Positions 1 through 7,613 of a DNA stretch of 64,000 bases are shown here, piece by piece. Position numbers and translations under genes: made by a program. This DNA comes from Algoriphagus locisalis (GTDB lineage: Bacteria > Bacteroidota > Bacteroidia > Cytophagales > Cyclobacteriaceae). The stretch is from the NCBI RefSeq assembly GCF_900116615.1, contig NZ_FPBF01000002.1, positions 496,001 through 560,000 of the forward strand, written 5' to 3'. Within the stretch, counting starts at the first letter, position 1; every line of letters begins with the position of its first letter. The notes below the pieces were generated by a model, which did not search any database, was not told where the DNA came from, and saw only the letters and a list, made by a program, of their open reading frames with translations.

Positions 1-861
1 ATTTTCATAAGCTATATTCATTTCCTTTCCAGCAACTCCAAAAGTATAGTGTGCTTCTCCAGCATCACTCAACTTATATAAGATACTATCTGCCTCATAT
101 CCTTGAATATAGGTATCCGCATTCAGATAGGTAAAAGGTGCACCAAGCAAAGTGGACAAAAATTGAAATTGGTTGTAGATATTTGAATACCTGCCTTGAA
201 TAGCTACTTTGCCATCATCAGGATTGATTTTACCTAGAATTCGTGCTTCTCGATAATAGGTCTCATGCCATAAGTAATTAAGATCTGGATGAGGAATCCC
301 CACTGAAAACACCAGATTGCCTTTGTAGTCATGACTTAGTTTTAAAGGTCCATCTAAAGTCTCATAGAGCCCAATATAATCCGCCTTAGGATTCTTCAAT
401 AATTCCTCGTAAGGTGTTTTCTCATGATAAAAATCCAATTGTCCTCTCTTCTCTATTTCCCAATTTTTATTGATTAGGTGATAGTCATAATTGCTACCTA
501 ACAGTACCAGGTAATCACCCATCACCGTTTGTTGTAGGATGATACTGGTCAACAAATTTGGCCCATCTCCTTTTCCCAAATAGGTTGATCGATGAACTAG
601 ATCATCAGAAAAAACATAGGCTGAGTCCAACCTTTTATCTAAAAGCGTCAAACTATCATTAAAAATTACCCATAATCCAAGCCCTGAGTAAAAAAACGAT
701 TCGTTCGTTAAGGTATCGATTTTGATGTTCTCTATAGACAAGTCTTTTTTGGGATAATATGCTATCTCTTCGCCTTGATAGGTCAGCTCTTTATCTTGTT
801 GGCAGCCAAAGCATATGGCAAAAATTAAAAAAAAGAATAGGTAATTACTTTTGTGTTTCAT
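1..861 (-). CDS. Lipoprotein, 6-bladed beta-propeller-like (3' part beyond window edge)
   Basis: The frame is open from the ATG at 861 to the left edge of the window, giving 287 codons with no stop, so the C-terminus lies outside. The protein starts with a short basic/hydrophobic signal and a lipobox (AICFGC), which predicts an outer-membrane lipoprotein. The body alternates short beta-strand-like segments. The stretch STYLGKGDGPNLL resembles the G-x-G-P loop of Bacteroidota six-bladed propeller lipoproteins (BF3164 or DUF4221 type). This family placement rests on pattern only. A second protein of similar style lies at 10551-11756. No enzymatic motif is visible. The following 530 bases lack a clear gene, so it is probably transcribed alone, leftwards. 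Confidence 0.7.
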   Translation of the reverse strand, partial: MKHKSNYLFFFLIFAICFGCQQDKELTYQGEEIAYYPKKDLSIENIKIDTLTNESFFYSGLGLWVIFNDSLTLLDKRLDSAYVFSDDLVHRSTYLGKGDGPNLLTSIILQQTVMGDYLVLLGSNYDYHLINKNWEIEKRGQLDFYHEKTPYEELLKNPKADYIGLYETLDGPLKLSHDYKGNLVFSVGIPHPDLNYLWHETYYREARILGKINPDDGKVAIQGRYSNIYNQFQFLSTLLGAPFTYLNADTYIQGYEADSILYKLSDAGEAHYTFGVAGKEMNIAYEN

Positions 862-1391
862 AGGTAATTAGGATTCTGTTCCAAACTGCTTTATTGACTG
901 TACTGGTTTTGTTACCTAAAGTAAAAACATCACTGCATTTTTTGCACTAATTAAAACTTCAAAAAAACCTATCGACTAATAAAGCGGTTTTAAAGAAAGA
1001 AACAAGTTTTTAGTTATTTTTTTGCTTTTTTCCTTACCTCAAAATCGAAGTAAAAACCGCTTACTAACTTTTACATATACCTTATGTGCAAAATCAAGTC
1101 TATTGTCCAGCTTTCTCTAGAACTCACTGAAATCGGTGAAGGTGACGGAGGCAATTTAGGTGCTCAGATATGGTCGAGGGTGCGGGATTTATGGAGGATT
1201 TGGGATTTAATTTTGTAATTCACCATATTGGAATGATGTGCGAAGAGGGATCGTCGCGGCAGGTCATCGGGCTACTTGGCAGCGGAATTCTCAATGTCAC
1301 CCCCATTATAGAAGATGCTTGGCCGATTACCAAGTAATGTAACTTTTGAAAAAAAGCATAGTGGTGAAAAGTGTGCTAAAACCAGTATAAT
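862..1391. other. Intergenic region with a possible gene remnant
   Basis: There is no convincing gene here. Two 10-bp arms, AAGCGGTTTT (982-991) and AAAACCGCTT (1053-1062), form an inverted repeat around a T-rich stretch. At 1170-1337 on the plus strand an open frame of 55 codons starts MVEGAGFMEDLGF and ends DAWPITK. Its composition looks protein-like, but it is not recognisable and lacks a normal upstream part, so it may be the decayed 3' end of a gene once preceding the dehydrogenase at 1392. I could not assign it to a family. Confidence 0.35.
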
Positions 1392-2189
1392 ATGAGATTG
1401 AAAGACAAAGTAATTATCGTCACCGGAAGCACTACAGGCATAGGAAGAGCCATTGCCAAAAAAGCAGTGTCGGAAGGTGCCAAAGTAGTAGTCCATGGAC
1501 TGGAGGAGGACTTGGGAGCCCAAGTAGTTTTAGAATTGGGGGAAGAAAATGCTGTACTGCTTATAGAAGACATTTCGGACGATGGTGCTCCTGATAGATT
1601 GGTTGAATTAGCTATTCGGAAGTGGGGTCGGTTAGATAGTGTCGTCAATAATGCTGCAATTGTAGCTGCATCTACGATTACGGACACCGATAAGGATTTT
1701 ATAAGTAGGATTTTAGGAGTAAATACCATAGCTCCTTGTCTTCTGATTCAAGCAGCATTACCCTATTTGATTGAAAGTCGTGGTGCCGTTTTGAACATAG
1801 GATCCATCAATGCTTGGGGCGGAGAACATAATCTTTTGGCCTACAGCATTTCCAAAGGTGCTTTGATGACCATGACCAGAAACCTCGGGGATTCACTTTT
1901 CCGGGAAAAAGGCGTGAGAGTGAATCAGATCAATCCTGGCTGGGTGCTTACCGAAAATGAAGTTGCCCGAAAAAAGACCCACGGACTTTCGGATGACTGG
2001 CATGAAAATCTGCCAAAGGTGTATGCTCCGGCGGGGAGACTGATCTATGCCGAGGAAATCGCAGTGGCGGTAGTTTATTGGCTTTCGGATGAGAGTGGGC
2101 CTATTAGTGGCCAGGTAGTAGATCTGGAGCAATACCCGATGATTGGCAGAAATGTACCGAAAGATGCGAATACAATTCCCCATAAGTAA
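1392..2189 (+). CDS. SDR family oxidoreductase
   Basis: This is a classical short-chain dehydrogenase/reductase of 265 residues, the usual length for the family. The Rossmann dinucleotide motif TGSTTGIG is at 11-18, NNAA at 86-89, and the catalytic set is N111, S138, Y151 and K155 (YSISK). The C-terminal PISGQVVDLEQ is the usual family ending. It should act in the cytoplasm as an NAD(P)-dependent oxidoreductase of a hydroxyl/keto substrate. The substrate cannot be read from sequence. The next gene, an SMP-30 lactonase, starts 35 bases downstream on the same strand. The pair suggests oxidation of an aldose to a lactone followed by hydrolysis, as in non-phosphorylative sugar oxidation. That pathway is an inference from context. 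Confidence 0.92.
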   Translation: MRLKDKVIIVTGSTTGIGRAIAKKAVSEGAKVVVHGLEEDLGAQVVLELGEENAVLLIEDISDDGAPDRLVELAIRKWGRLDSVVNNAAIVAASTITDTDKDFISRILGVNTIAPCLLIQAALPYLIESRGAVLNIGSINAWGGEHNLLAYSISKGALMTMTRNLGDSLFREKGVRVNQINPGWVLTENEVARKKTHGLSDDWHENLPKVYAPAGRLIYAEEIAVAVVYWLSDESGPISGQVVDLEQYPMIGRNVPKDANTIPHK

Positions 2190-2224
2190 TTTAGAAAAAT
2201 AGTTACCACCGAAAAACACACCTT

Positions 2225-3112
2225 ATGAAAGAGACTAAACTACTTGCCAAAATGCTATTTCCTTCCCAGTGTCATTTGGGAGAAAGCCCCTACTGGCATG
2301 CAGGAAGGCAAAGTTTCTTCTGGGTGGATATAGAAAACGGGAAGCTATTCGAGCATCATTTGGCATCGGAAAAAACCTCTATAAAATCATTTCCGCATCG
2401 CCTGTCCTTAGTATTGGAAGGAAAAGAAAATGAGCTGATTCTGGCGCTCGATCGCAAAATAGCCTCTTACGATTTGGTAACGGAAGAACTGAATTGGTTG
2501 GCGGAAGTGGAACCTGACTTTACGCTAAACCGCTTCAATGATGGGAAATGCGATGCAAAAGGAAGGTTGTGGGCAGGAACGCTAAGCAGGGAATTCACTG
2601 AAGGTTCAGCTTCACTCTACAAAATAGGGAAAGATCTAAAACCTCAAATGCAGCTCGACCAACTGACCATTTCCAATGGAATGGCCTGGACCGAGGATAA
2701 CAAAACCTACTATTTTATAGATACGCCAACCCATGAGATTAAGGAATATGCTTTTGATCTTGAAAGCGGGAAAATTGAATTTAAGCGAATTTCAGTAGAA
2801 ATAGCAGAAGATTTGGGAGCTCCAGATGGCATGTGCATAGATCGCGAAGGAATGCTTTGGGTGGCTCATTTTGGAGGGGCTGGGGTTTATCGCTGGGACC
2901 CAAACTCAGGAGAGTTATTAGACAAAATTGATATACCCGCGCCACATGTGACCTCCTGTTGCTTTGGCGGAGAAAATCTGGATCAATTATTCATTACCAC
3001 AGCCCAGGAAAACCTTTCACCAGAAGACTTAAAAAAATACCCACAAAGTGGGAATGTGTTTTTGGTGAAGACGAATGCAAAGGGGTTTGATGCGAATCGG
3101 TTTGAGTATTAA
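2225..3112 (+). CDS. SMP-30/gluconolactonase/LRE family protein
   Basis: This 295-residue protein is full length for the SMP-30/regucalcin lactonase family, a six-bladed propeller with a divalent metal at its centre. The expected metal and active-site residues are visible: E20 in HLGESPYW, N105-D106 in RFNDGKCD, N151 in SNGMAW, and the catalytic D201 in APDGMCID. It probably hydrolyses an aldonolactone to the acid in the cytoplasm, since no signal peptide is seen. It lies 35 bases after a short-chain dehydrogenase and is probably co-transcribed with it, so the two would perform consecutive steps on a sugar. The stop codon lies six bases from the first pseudo-tRNA copy. The exact sugar is unknown. 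Confidence 0.9.
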   Translation: MKETKLLAKMLFPSQCHLGESPYWHAGRQSFFWVDIENGKLFEHHLASEKTSIKSFPHRLSLVLEGKENELILALDRKIASYDLVTEELNWLAEVEPDFTLNRFNDGKCDAKGRLWAGTLSREFTEGSASLYKIGKDLKPQMQLDQLTISNGMAWTEDNKTYYFIDTPTHEIKEYAFDLESGKIEFKRISVEIAEDLGAPDGMCIDREGMLWVAHFGGAGVYRWDPNSGELLDKIDIPAPHVTSCCFGGENLDQLFITTAQENLSPEDLKKYPQSGNVFLVKTNAKGFDANRFEY

Positions 3113-3118
3113 AAGAAG

Positions 3119-3218
3119 TAGCATTGCTAGGAATCCCTGTCCGACTGGCGTCTGCCGGGCGGAGAACCTAGATCTAGCGTTTAGGAAACGCTTGTTCTAT
3201 CCATTGAACTACAGGGCC
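3119..3218 (-). pseudogene. tRNA-Arg copy broken by a palindromic insertion in the T-loop
   Basis: Read on the minus strand, this is nearly identical to the intact tRNA-Arg(CCT) at 3677-3748 through the D arm, anticodon arm and the 5' half of the T arm. It is 100 rather than 72 nucleotides long. The extra 28 are a GC-rich palindromic element inside the T-loop (plus strand 3135-3163, containing GTCCGACTGGCGTCTGCC). The 3' acceptor strand has also changed from CAGGGCT to CAATGCT, which gives two mismatches against GGCCCTG. It is very unlikely to make a functional tRNA unless the insert were spliced out, for which there is no evidence. Confidence 0.85.
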
Positions 3219-3259
3219 ATATTTTTAAAACCTCCCATTTGAAGGTCGCATTTTTATTT

Positions 3260-3412
3260 AGCATTTAGCAATTGCTTGCTCTTTCCTCGTCCGACCGAGT
3301 CATCCGGGCGGGCCCGTCCGACTGGCGTCTGCCGGGCGGGCCTGTCCGACCGTGTTAACCTGATCCGCTCATCCGAATAGCTTCGGCCGGGCGGGCATTG
3401 AACTATGGAGCC
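3260..3412 (-). pseudogene. tRNA-like remnant with a 110-nt insertion in the D-loop
   Basis: The minus strand begins GGCTCCATAGTTCAAT, which matches the acceptor and D-stem of the neighbouring tRNA-Arg. It is interrupted at 3287-3396 and resumes with the rest of the D arm and an anticodon-arm-like hairpin (AGCA...TGCT). The T arm and 3' acceptor strand are not recognisable. The 5' end overlaps the last codons of the GIY-YIG gene. The same arrangement recurs at 3790-3914, and the spacers to the adjacent tRNA-Arg copies match closely, so this is one arm of a block duplication. Confidence 0.75.
3287..3396. repeat. GC-rich palindromic repeat modules within the pseudo-tRNA D-loop
   Basis: This stretch holds consecutive modules of about 27 bases that begin CGTCCGAC and end CCGGGCGGGC, the last one extended. 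The module at 3311-3341 forms an 8-bp GC hairpin (CCCGTCCG with CGGGCGGG, one G-T pair). GC content is far above the AT-rich surroundings. Related modules occur at 3135-3163 and 3817-3898. They resemble REP or Rickettsia-palindromic-element insertions in general form. No relation by sequence is claimed. Confidence 0.8.
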
Positions 3413-3645
3413 ATAACCTTTTTTAAAAACTTTCTCCCACTCGCTGTTTTAAAATACTTCTCTCTCTGAATCGCCTCAGATAGACTTTCAAATCCCTCAA
3501 AATAAACAATACTAAATGGGATATAAGGCCGTATTGATTTAGTCATCCCTGAGTTATGCTGAGCTAGTCTTTTCTCTAGATCCTGACAATGACCTTTATA
3601 AAAATATTCGTATTTCTCACTTTTTAACACATATGCATAGAACAT
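3403..3645 (-). CDS. GIY-YIG nuclease family protein
   Basis: This is an 80-residue single-domain GIY-YIG protein of the YhbQ/UvrC-N type that is common as a stand-alone gene in Bacteroidota. The first strand is YAYVLKS and the second half of the signature reads FYKGHC, so YIG has become YKG. The catalytic arginine is in LEKRLAQHNSG and the metal-binding glutamate in EAIQREKYF. The family is predicted to cut DNA, but its role in these small proteins is unknown. The gene starts 31 bases beyond the 3' end of the intact tRNA-Arg. Its last codons (ATG GCT CCA TAG) lie inside the acceptor/D-stem of the next tRNA remnant. It is therefore embedded between the two halves of a duplicated tRNA block. 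Confidence 0.88.
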   Translation of the reverse strand: MFYAYVLKSEKYEYFYKGHCQDLEKRLAQHNSGMTKSIRPYIPFSIVYFEGFESLSEAIQREKYFKTASGRKFLKKVMAP

Positions 3646-3676
3646 CTGATGAACGTTAAAGTAAAAAAATCAAAAG

Positions 3677-3748
3677 TAGCCCTGCTAGGAATCGAACCTA
3701 GATCTAGCGTTTAGGAAACGCTTGTTCTATCCATTGAACTACAGGGCC
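3677..3748 (-). tRNA. tRNA-Arg (anticodon CCT)
   Basis: The minus strand folds into a full cloverleaf. The acceptor GGCCCTG pairs with CAGGGCT (first pair G-T), and the D stem is GTTC/GAAC. The anticodon stem AGCGT/ACGCT carries the loop TTCCTAA with anticodon CCT, which reads AGG. The T arm is CTAGG-TTCGATT-CCTAG and the discriminator base is A. Length is 72 nucleotides and CCA is not encoded. This is the only intact copy among four related tRNA-like sequences in 3119-3914. Confidence 0.95.
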
Positions 3749-3789
3749 ATATTTTTAAAACCTCCCATTTGAACGTCGCATTTCTATTC

Positions 3790-3914
3790 AGCATTTTGCA
3801 AATGCTTGCTCTATCCCCGTCCGACCGAGTCATCCAGGCGGACCCGTCCGATTAAATTCATCCGGGCAGGCTCGTCCGACCTAGTTATCCGGCCAGGCAT
3901 TGAACTACGGGGCC
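3790..3914 (-). pseudogene. tRNA-like remnant with an 82-nt insertion in the D-loop
   Basis: On the minus strand the sequence starts GGCCCCGTAGTTCAAT. It is interrupted by three palindromic modules (3817-3898), then continues GGATAGAGC and a perfect anticodon arm AGCAT-TTGCAAA-ATGCT whose anticodon would be GCA. No T arm or matching 3' acceptor strand (CGGGGCC) follows, so this cannot be a normal tRNA-Cys. The D arm is almost identical to that of the adjacent tRNA-Arg, which suggests a diverged tandem copy. Confidence 0.75.
3817..3898. repeat. Three tandem 27-nt palindromic modules
   Basis: The three modules start CCGTCCGACCGAG, CCGTCCGATTAAA and TCGTCCGACCTAG, and each ends in a GGC/GGAC-type 3' arm. 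They sit exactly between the two halves of a D-loop (CTATCC and ATTGAAC on the plus strand). The first module closely matches the first module of the copy at 3287, so the insertion predates the block duplication. Confidence 0.8.
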
Positions 3915-4001
3915 ATTGATAATTATTTTGCAAGATATAAGAAAACCCCTCTTTTAGGCAAATATTCTTTAGCCAACTTATGGCTTTACAAGGATTTACA
4001 C

Positions 4002-4009
4002 TATCTTTG
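4002..4009 (+). promoter_or_regulatory. -7 promoter element for the rpsP operon
   Basis: TATCTTTG is an exact match to the Bacteroidota sigma-A -7 consensus TAnnTTTG. It lies 56 bases before the rpsP start, and the identical octamer precedes gltX. The -33 box is weak (TTTA-type). Confidence 0.65.
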
Positions 4010-4064
4010 CACTCCAAAATTAGGATGGACGGGTTCCATCCACTCACTAAATACATTATAATTT

Positions 4065-4673
4065 ATGTCAGTAAAAATCAGATTAGCACGAAGAGGTAGA
4101 AGAAAAATGGCTATCTACGACGTGGTTGTAGCTGATGCAAGAGCTCCACGTGATGGACGCTTCATCGAGAAAATTGGATCTTACAATCCAAACACGAATC
4201 CTGCTTCTATCAACATCAACAATGAGCGCGCTCTTAAATGGTTGTTGAACGGAGCTCAGCCAACAGATACTGTAAAAGCTATGCTTTCTTACAGAGGTGT
4301 AATGCTGAAAAAACACCTTCAGATTGGTGTATTGAAAGGTGCAATCACACAAGAACAAGCAGATGCGAAATTCGAAGCATGGTTGAACGAGAAAGACACT
4401 AAGATCGCTGGTAAGGCAGAAGGTATCTCTGCAGCTAAAGCTGATGCTAAGAAGAAAGCATTTGACGCTGAGACTGCTAAGAACCAAGCAAGACTTGACG
4501 CTATCAAAGCAAGAGAAGACGAGCAAAAAGCGCTACTAGCTGCTGCTGAAGCTGCTAACAACCCTGCTCCTGTAGAGGAAGAAGCTGCTACTGAAGAAGC
4601 TCCTGCTGCTGAGGCTGAAGAAGCACCTGAAGCAAAAGCTCCAGAAGCTGGCGAAGACGAAGCAAAAGCATAA
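4065..4673 (+). CDS. rpsP: 30S ribosomal protein S16
   Basis: The N-terminal 90 residues are a typical bS16 fold ([20 protein letters not shown], then the conserved [14 protein letters not shown]). The protein is 202 residues, far longer than the roughly 80-residue S16 of E. coli. Residues from about 110 form a Lys/Ala/Glu-rich tail, almost purely Ala/Glu/Pro after 155. Such tails are known in Bacteroidota S16. It binds 16S rRNA in the body of the 30S subunit. It is the first gene of rpsP-rimM-trmD-rplS, with rimM starting 11 bases after its stop and a strong TATCTTTG promoter upstream. Confidence 0.97.
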   Translation: MSVKIRLARRGRRKMAIYDVVVADARAPRDGRFIEKIGSYNPNTNPASININNERALKWLLNGAQPTDTVKAMLSYRGVMLKKHLQIGVLKGAITQEQADAKFEAWLNEKDTKIAGKAEGISAAKADAKKKAFDAETAKNQARLDAIKAREDEQKALLAAAEAANNPAPVEEEAATEEAPAAEAEEAPEAKAPEAGEDEAKA

Positions 4674-4684
4674 TATAAATCCCC

Positions 4685-5215
4685 ATGAATAAGGACCAAA
4701 GCTTTCAGTTAGGCTACGTGTCTAAAGTTCATGGACTTCGTGGAGAAGTAATGATAGTGCTGGATGTCGATTATCCTGAGGATTATGAGACGCTGGAGCA
4801 CTTATTCTTAGAGCAAAAATCCCGGCTAGTGCCGTTTTTCTTGGAGCACTTTGTACTCCAACCCGGAAATAAAGCATTGGCAAAGTTTGAGGATCTGAAC
4901 TCGCTGGATCAGGTAGAAGATTTGGTTGGATTGGGAGTTTATCTTCCCTTGACAGCACTACCAGAACTGAAAGATGACCAGTATTTCTTCCATGAGTTGA
5001 TCGGATTCGAAGTCTTTGATGAGACGGAAGGCCTGATCGGACCTATTCAGATCGTCTATGATCTGGAGACACAGAATCTCCTCGGAGTCACACACAAGGA
5101 AAAAGAAGTGCTGATACCAATTCAGGACGGAATTATCCAAAAGGTGGACAAAGCAGCTAAAAAAGTTTACTGCCGATTACCCGAAGGTTTACTTGAAATT
5201 TATCTGGAAGACTAA
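4685..5215 (+). CDS. rimM: Ribosome maturation factor RimM
   Basis: This 176-residue protein has the two RimM domains. The N-terminal beta-barrel begins LGYVSKVHGLRGEVMI, where the G-x-HG-LRGE signature is nearly intact. The C-terminal PRC barrel contains DETEGLIGPIQIVYD and VLIPIQDGIIQKVD. RimM binds S19 and free 30S particles and is needed for efficient 16S processing. It lies between rpsP and trmD, with 11 and 3 bases of spacing, which is the standard bacterial order and supports co-transcription. Confidence 0.95.
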   Translation: MNKDQSFQLGYVSKVHGLRGEVMIVLDVDYPEDYETLEHLFLEQKSRLVPFFLEHFVLQPGNKALAKFEDLNSLDQVEDLVGLGVYLPLTALPELKDDQYFFHELIGFEVFDETEGLIGPIQIVYDLETQNLLGVTHKEKEVLIPIQDGIIQKVDKAAKKVYCRLPEGLLEIYLED

Positions 5216-5218
5216 CCC

Positions 5219-5935
5219 ATGCACATTGATATCATCACTGTAGTACCGGGATTATTGGAAGGGCCTTTTGCACACTCCATTCTGAAAAGAGCGGAGGACA
5301 AAGGACTGGCCAGTATTCGCGTGATCAACCTACGGGATTATTCAACGGGCAAGCAAAAGCAGGTCGATGACTACGCTTTTGGAGGGGGAGCCGGGATGGT
5401 GATGTCCATTGAGCCTATCGCTCGATGCATAGAAGCACTTCAGAAGGAACGCGCGTACGATGAGATCATCTACATGACACCCGATGGAGCCACCTTCGAC
5501 CAACCCATGGCCAATGCACTTTCGCTCAGCCAAAACCTATTGATCCTCTGCGGTCATTACAAAGGTGTGGACGAGCGGGTGAGAGAGCGATTCATCACCA
5601 AAGAAATCAGTATTGGTGATTACGTACTTTCCGGAGGAGAATTAGCAGCAGCTGTAGTAGCTGACGCGGTGATTCGCCTCATCCCGGGAGTATTGAATGA
5701 TGAGACCTCAGCGTTGACAGACTCTTTCCAGGATGGACTGCTGGCACCGCCGGTGTACACTCGCCCCGCAGAATATGACGGGATGGAAGTACCCGATGTC
5801 TTGCTGTCAGGACATGAGGCCAAGATAAACGAGTGGAGATTTGAAGCATCGGTTCGCCGAACCCAAGAGAGAAGACCTGACTTGCTCAGAGACAACCAAA
5901 CGGGGAAAAGCGACACAAAATCGTATAAGAAGTAA
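5219..5935 (+). CDS. trmD: tRNA (guanine-N1)-methyltransferase
   Basis: TrmD methylates G37 of tRNAs that have G36, using S-adenosylmethionine, and so prevents frameshifting. The 238-residue protein has the SPOUT trefoil-knot signatures [14 protein letters not shown] and [15 protein letters not shown], and the substrate/catalytic loop with the conserved D in [12 protein letters not shown]. Length fits the family. The start is three bases after the rimM stop, so translation is probably coupled. The rplS gene follows 50 bases later. Confidence 0.97.
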   Translation: MHIDIITVVPGLLEGPFAHSILKRAEDKGLASIRVINLRDYSTGKQKQVDDYAFGGGAGMVMSIEPIARCIEALQKERAYDEIIYMTPDGATFDQPMANALSLSQNLLILCGHYKGVDERVRERFITKEISIGDYVLSGGELAAAVVADAVIRLIPGVLNDETSALTDSFQDGLLAPPVYTRPAEYDGMEVPDVLLSGHEAKINEWRFEASVRRTQERRPDLLRDNQTGKSDTKSYKK

Positions 5936-5985
5936 TTAAATAAGCCACGCGTTGGCAAACAGCGAAAGCATAAAAATATAAAGCT

Positions 5986-6351
5986 ATGAGCGATCTAATG
6001 AAAATAGTAGAAGCGGAATACAGCGAGGTTAGAGCTAAATTCCCTTCATTCAAAGCTGGCGATACCATCAACGTACACGTACGTATCAAAGAAGGTAGCA
6101 AGGAGCGTATCCAGCAGTTCCAGGGAACTGTGATCCAGCGTAGAAACCCTAACTCTAACGGTGAGACTTTCACGGTAAGAAAAATATCCAATGGTATCGG
6201 TGTAGAAAGAATCTTCCCTATCATCTCTCCTGCGATCGAGCAAATCGATCTATTGAGACAAGGTAAAGTAAGAAGAGCTCGTCTATTCTACCTAAGAGGA
6301 CGTCAGGGTAAAGCTGCACGTATCAAGGAAAAAATCAGAGTGAGAAAGTAA
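5986..6351 (+). CDS. rplS: 50S ribosomal protein L19
   Basis: This 121-residue bL19 has the family core [29 protein letters not shown] and [19 protein letters not shown], and a basic C-terminus. It sits at the interface between the ribosomal subunits. It is the last gene of the rpsP operon, and a strong hairpin with a T-run follows 20 bases after the stop. Confidence 0.97.
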   Translation: MSDLMKIVEAEYSEVRAKFPSFKAGDTINVHVRIKEGSKERIQQFQGTVIQRRNPNSNGETFTVRKISNGIGVERIFPIISPAIEQIDLLRQGKVRRARLFYLRGRQGKAARIKEKIRVRK

Positions 6352-6371
6352 TATTTCACACGACTGAAATC

Positions 6372-6403
6372 AAAAAGGAACTCAGCAATGGGTTCCTTTT
6401 TTT
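6372..6403 (+). terminator. Rho-independent terminator after rplS
   Basis: AAAAAGGAAC (6372-6381) pairs with GTTCCTTTTT (6392-6401) around a 10-base loop and is followed by more T residues. It closes the rpsP-rimM-trmD-rplS operon. Confidence 0.9.
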
Positions 6404-6550
6404 ATAAGCTGAGTTGAAAAGGAATGGTCAATTCGCTAAAATGACTTTTAGCCAGAAAAAACTTACCCCACAGATACTTTTAAAAGGATTTAACGTTAAA
6501 TAATTGGTTAGCAGCAATTTGAAACGCATTTTTATCAAAAATTTTCAGCT

Positions 6551-6865
6551 ATGAATACTTCAGTATCTTTCGACCCCAGCTACCGACTTGCCAAAGTTTT
6601 CATTCGGCTAGGGATGATCTTTTCGGCAGTCATGGTGGCAGTATTTCTGTACATGATTTACCTCGCCTCATTGGGCATATTGACGGATTGGGATCTGTCT
6701 ATTCAGACTGAGTTTTATGACTACTATCCTACAGCCAACTCAGTCTTTTGGCATGTAGTATTCTTTTCCATGCCTGCGTTGGGGTTTTTAATTAGCTTTT
6801 TGGTTTTGGGCTGGTTAGGCAAAAAAATTGAACTAGAAAACCAAGCTACGCACCAAGTACACTAA
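6551..6865 (+). CDS. Small two-helix membrane protein, unknown function
   Basis: The 104-residue product has two hydrophobic helices, roughly residues 18-41 and 72-92. They are separated by an acidic/aromatic stretch (DWDLSIQTEFYDYYPTANS), and the tail is short and polar. I do not recognise a family. It stands alone on the plus strand between the rplS terminator and the terminator of the leftward FKBP gene. A perfect 12-bp palindrome, TTTAACGTTAAA, lies at 6489-6500, about 50 bases before the start, and may be a regulatory site. Confidence 0.6.
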   Translation: MNTSVSFDPSYRLAKVFIRLGMIFSAVMVAVFLYMIYLASLGILTDWDLSIQTEFYDYYPTANSVFWHVVFFSMPALGFLISFLVLGWLGKKIELENQATHQVH

Positions 6866-7023
6866 GTCAACTATTTTCTAAAATCCTGCGGTTATTCAAA
6901 CTATCACTGGTGATTTACATTTCCATCTAAAAACCCAATTCTTCGGATTATCGAGAAAGCCTACTAAACAAGCTCATCGTCGGCAGCTTATCCATATTGG
7001 GTGTAGTTTTCAAAAAGGGTGAT

Positions 7024-7059
7024 AAACAAAAAAGAGAGCCGAAGCTCTCTTTTTTGTTT
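7024..7059. terminator. Long bidirectional terminator
   Basis: A 16-bp perfect stem (arms 7024-7039 and 7044-7059, GAGAGC closing a CGAA loop) has A-runs on one side and T-runs on the other. It can therefore terminate transcripts from both directions. Its right arm overlaps the stop codon of the leftward FKBP gene at 7058. Confidence 0.9.
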
Positions 7060-7612
7060 ATTCTATTCCTCTAAAATCTACATCAAAAATCAACACTGAG
7101 TTTTCAGGTATTCTTTCTGTAGAGTTACTCCTATATCCCCATGGTGAAGGAATAATGAGCTGAGCTTTCGAGCCAGGCCTTAAACGCCTGAAAGCAATAT
7201 CCCAACCCTGGATCACCGTCCCAGAGTTAATTTGAAAAGTAAAAACCCGGTAATCTCTACCTTCTACATAGATATCACTGTCTTTCGCCACATCTTCATC
7301 AGTAGTATCAAACACCGACCCATCACTCATTAAGGAGCCTGTATAATCAGTGTATATGACATTCCCATTAATTGGACGTGTGCCTTCACCTTCTTCCTGA
7401 ACAATGATCACTACACCACTCGGGTCATGGATACGATAAAGACTATCTATTTCAGCAGTCTGAAGGTACTCTACGATCAAAAGACTGTCTTTGGCAAGAT
7501 TACCCTCTAGATCGTATGGAGGCCCTGTATCAAAAGGGTTCTGTGCATCACAACTAGCAAATGCGATGGCTAAGATTAAAAATAAGAAAATACTTGTGCG
7601 TTGTATCGTCAT
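7058..7612 (-). CDS. FKBP-type peptidyl-prolyl isomerase lipoprotein (1 of 3)
   Basis: The protein of 184 residues starts with a signal peptide and lipobox (IAFASC). It carries one FKBP domain at about 80-184 with the expected VIYTDYTGSLMSDGSVFDTT, VIQGWDIAFRRLRPGSKAQL and NSVLIFDVDFRGIE segments. It probably acts as a periplasmic or outer-membrane prolyl isomerase/chaperone. After FDTT comes an insertion (AKDSDIYVEGRDY) that is shared by the two neighbouring paralogues and absent from standard FKBP12. The gene is last in a leftward trio and starts one base after the previous stop. By gene order beside a DHH phosphoesterase it may correspond to the gliding-associated GldI group. That is an inference. 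Confidence 0.9.
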   Translation of the reverse strand: MTIQRTSIFLFLILAIAFASCDAQNPFDTGPPYDLEGNLAKDSLLIVEYLQTAEIDSLYRIHDPSGVVIIVQEEGEGTRPINGNVIYTDYTGSLMSDGSVFDTTDEDVAKDSDIYVEGRDYRVFTFQINSGTVIQGWDIAFRRLRPGSKAQLIIPSPWGYRSNSTERIPENSVLIFDVDFRGIE

Positions 7613-7613
7613 G

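Noticed and set aside
3287..3898. Possible CRISPR array, since 27-nt repeats recur
   Set aside because: The units abut without unique spacers, number only three or four per site, are themselves palindromic and sit inside tRNA D-loops. No cas gene is near.
3790..3914. Functional tRNA-Cys(GCA), because of the perfect anticodon arm TTGCAAA
   Set aside because: The D-loop carries 82 extra bases, and neither a T arm nor a 3' acceptor strand complementary to GGCCCCG is present.
4083..4526. Open frame of 147 codons on the minus strand opposite rpsP
   Set aside because: It is antisense to a certain ribosomal protein gene. It is Ser/Cys-rich as expected for the complement of Lys/Ala codons, and has no family features.
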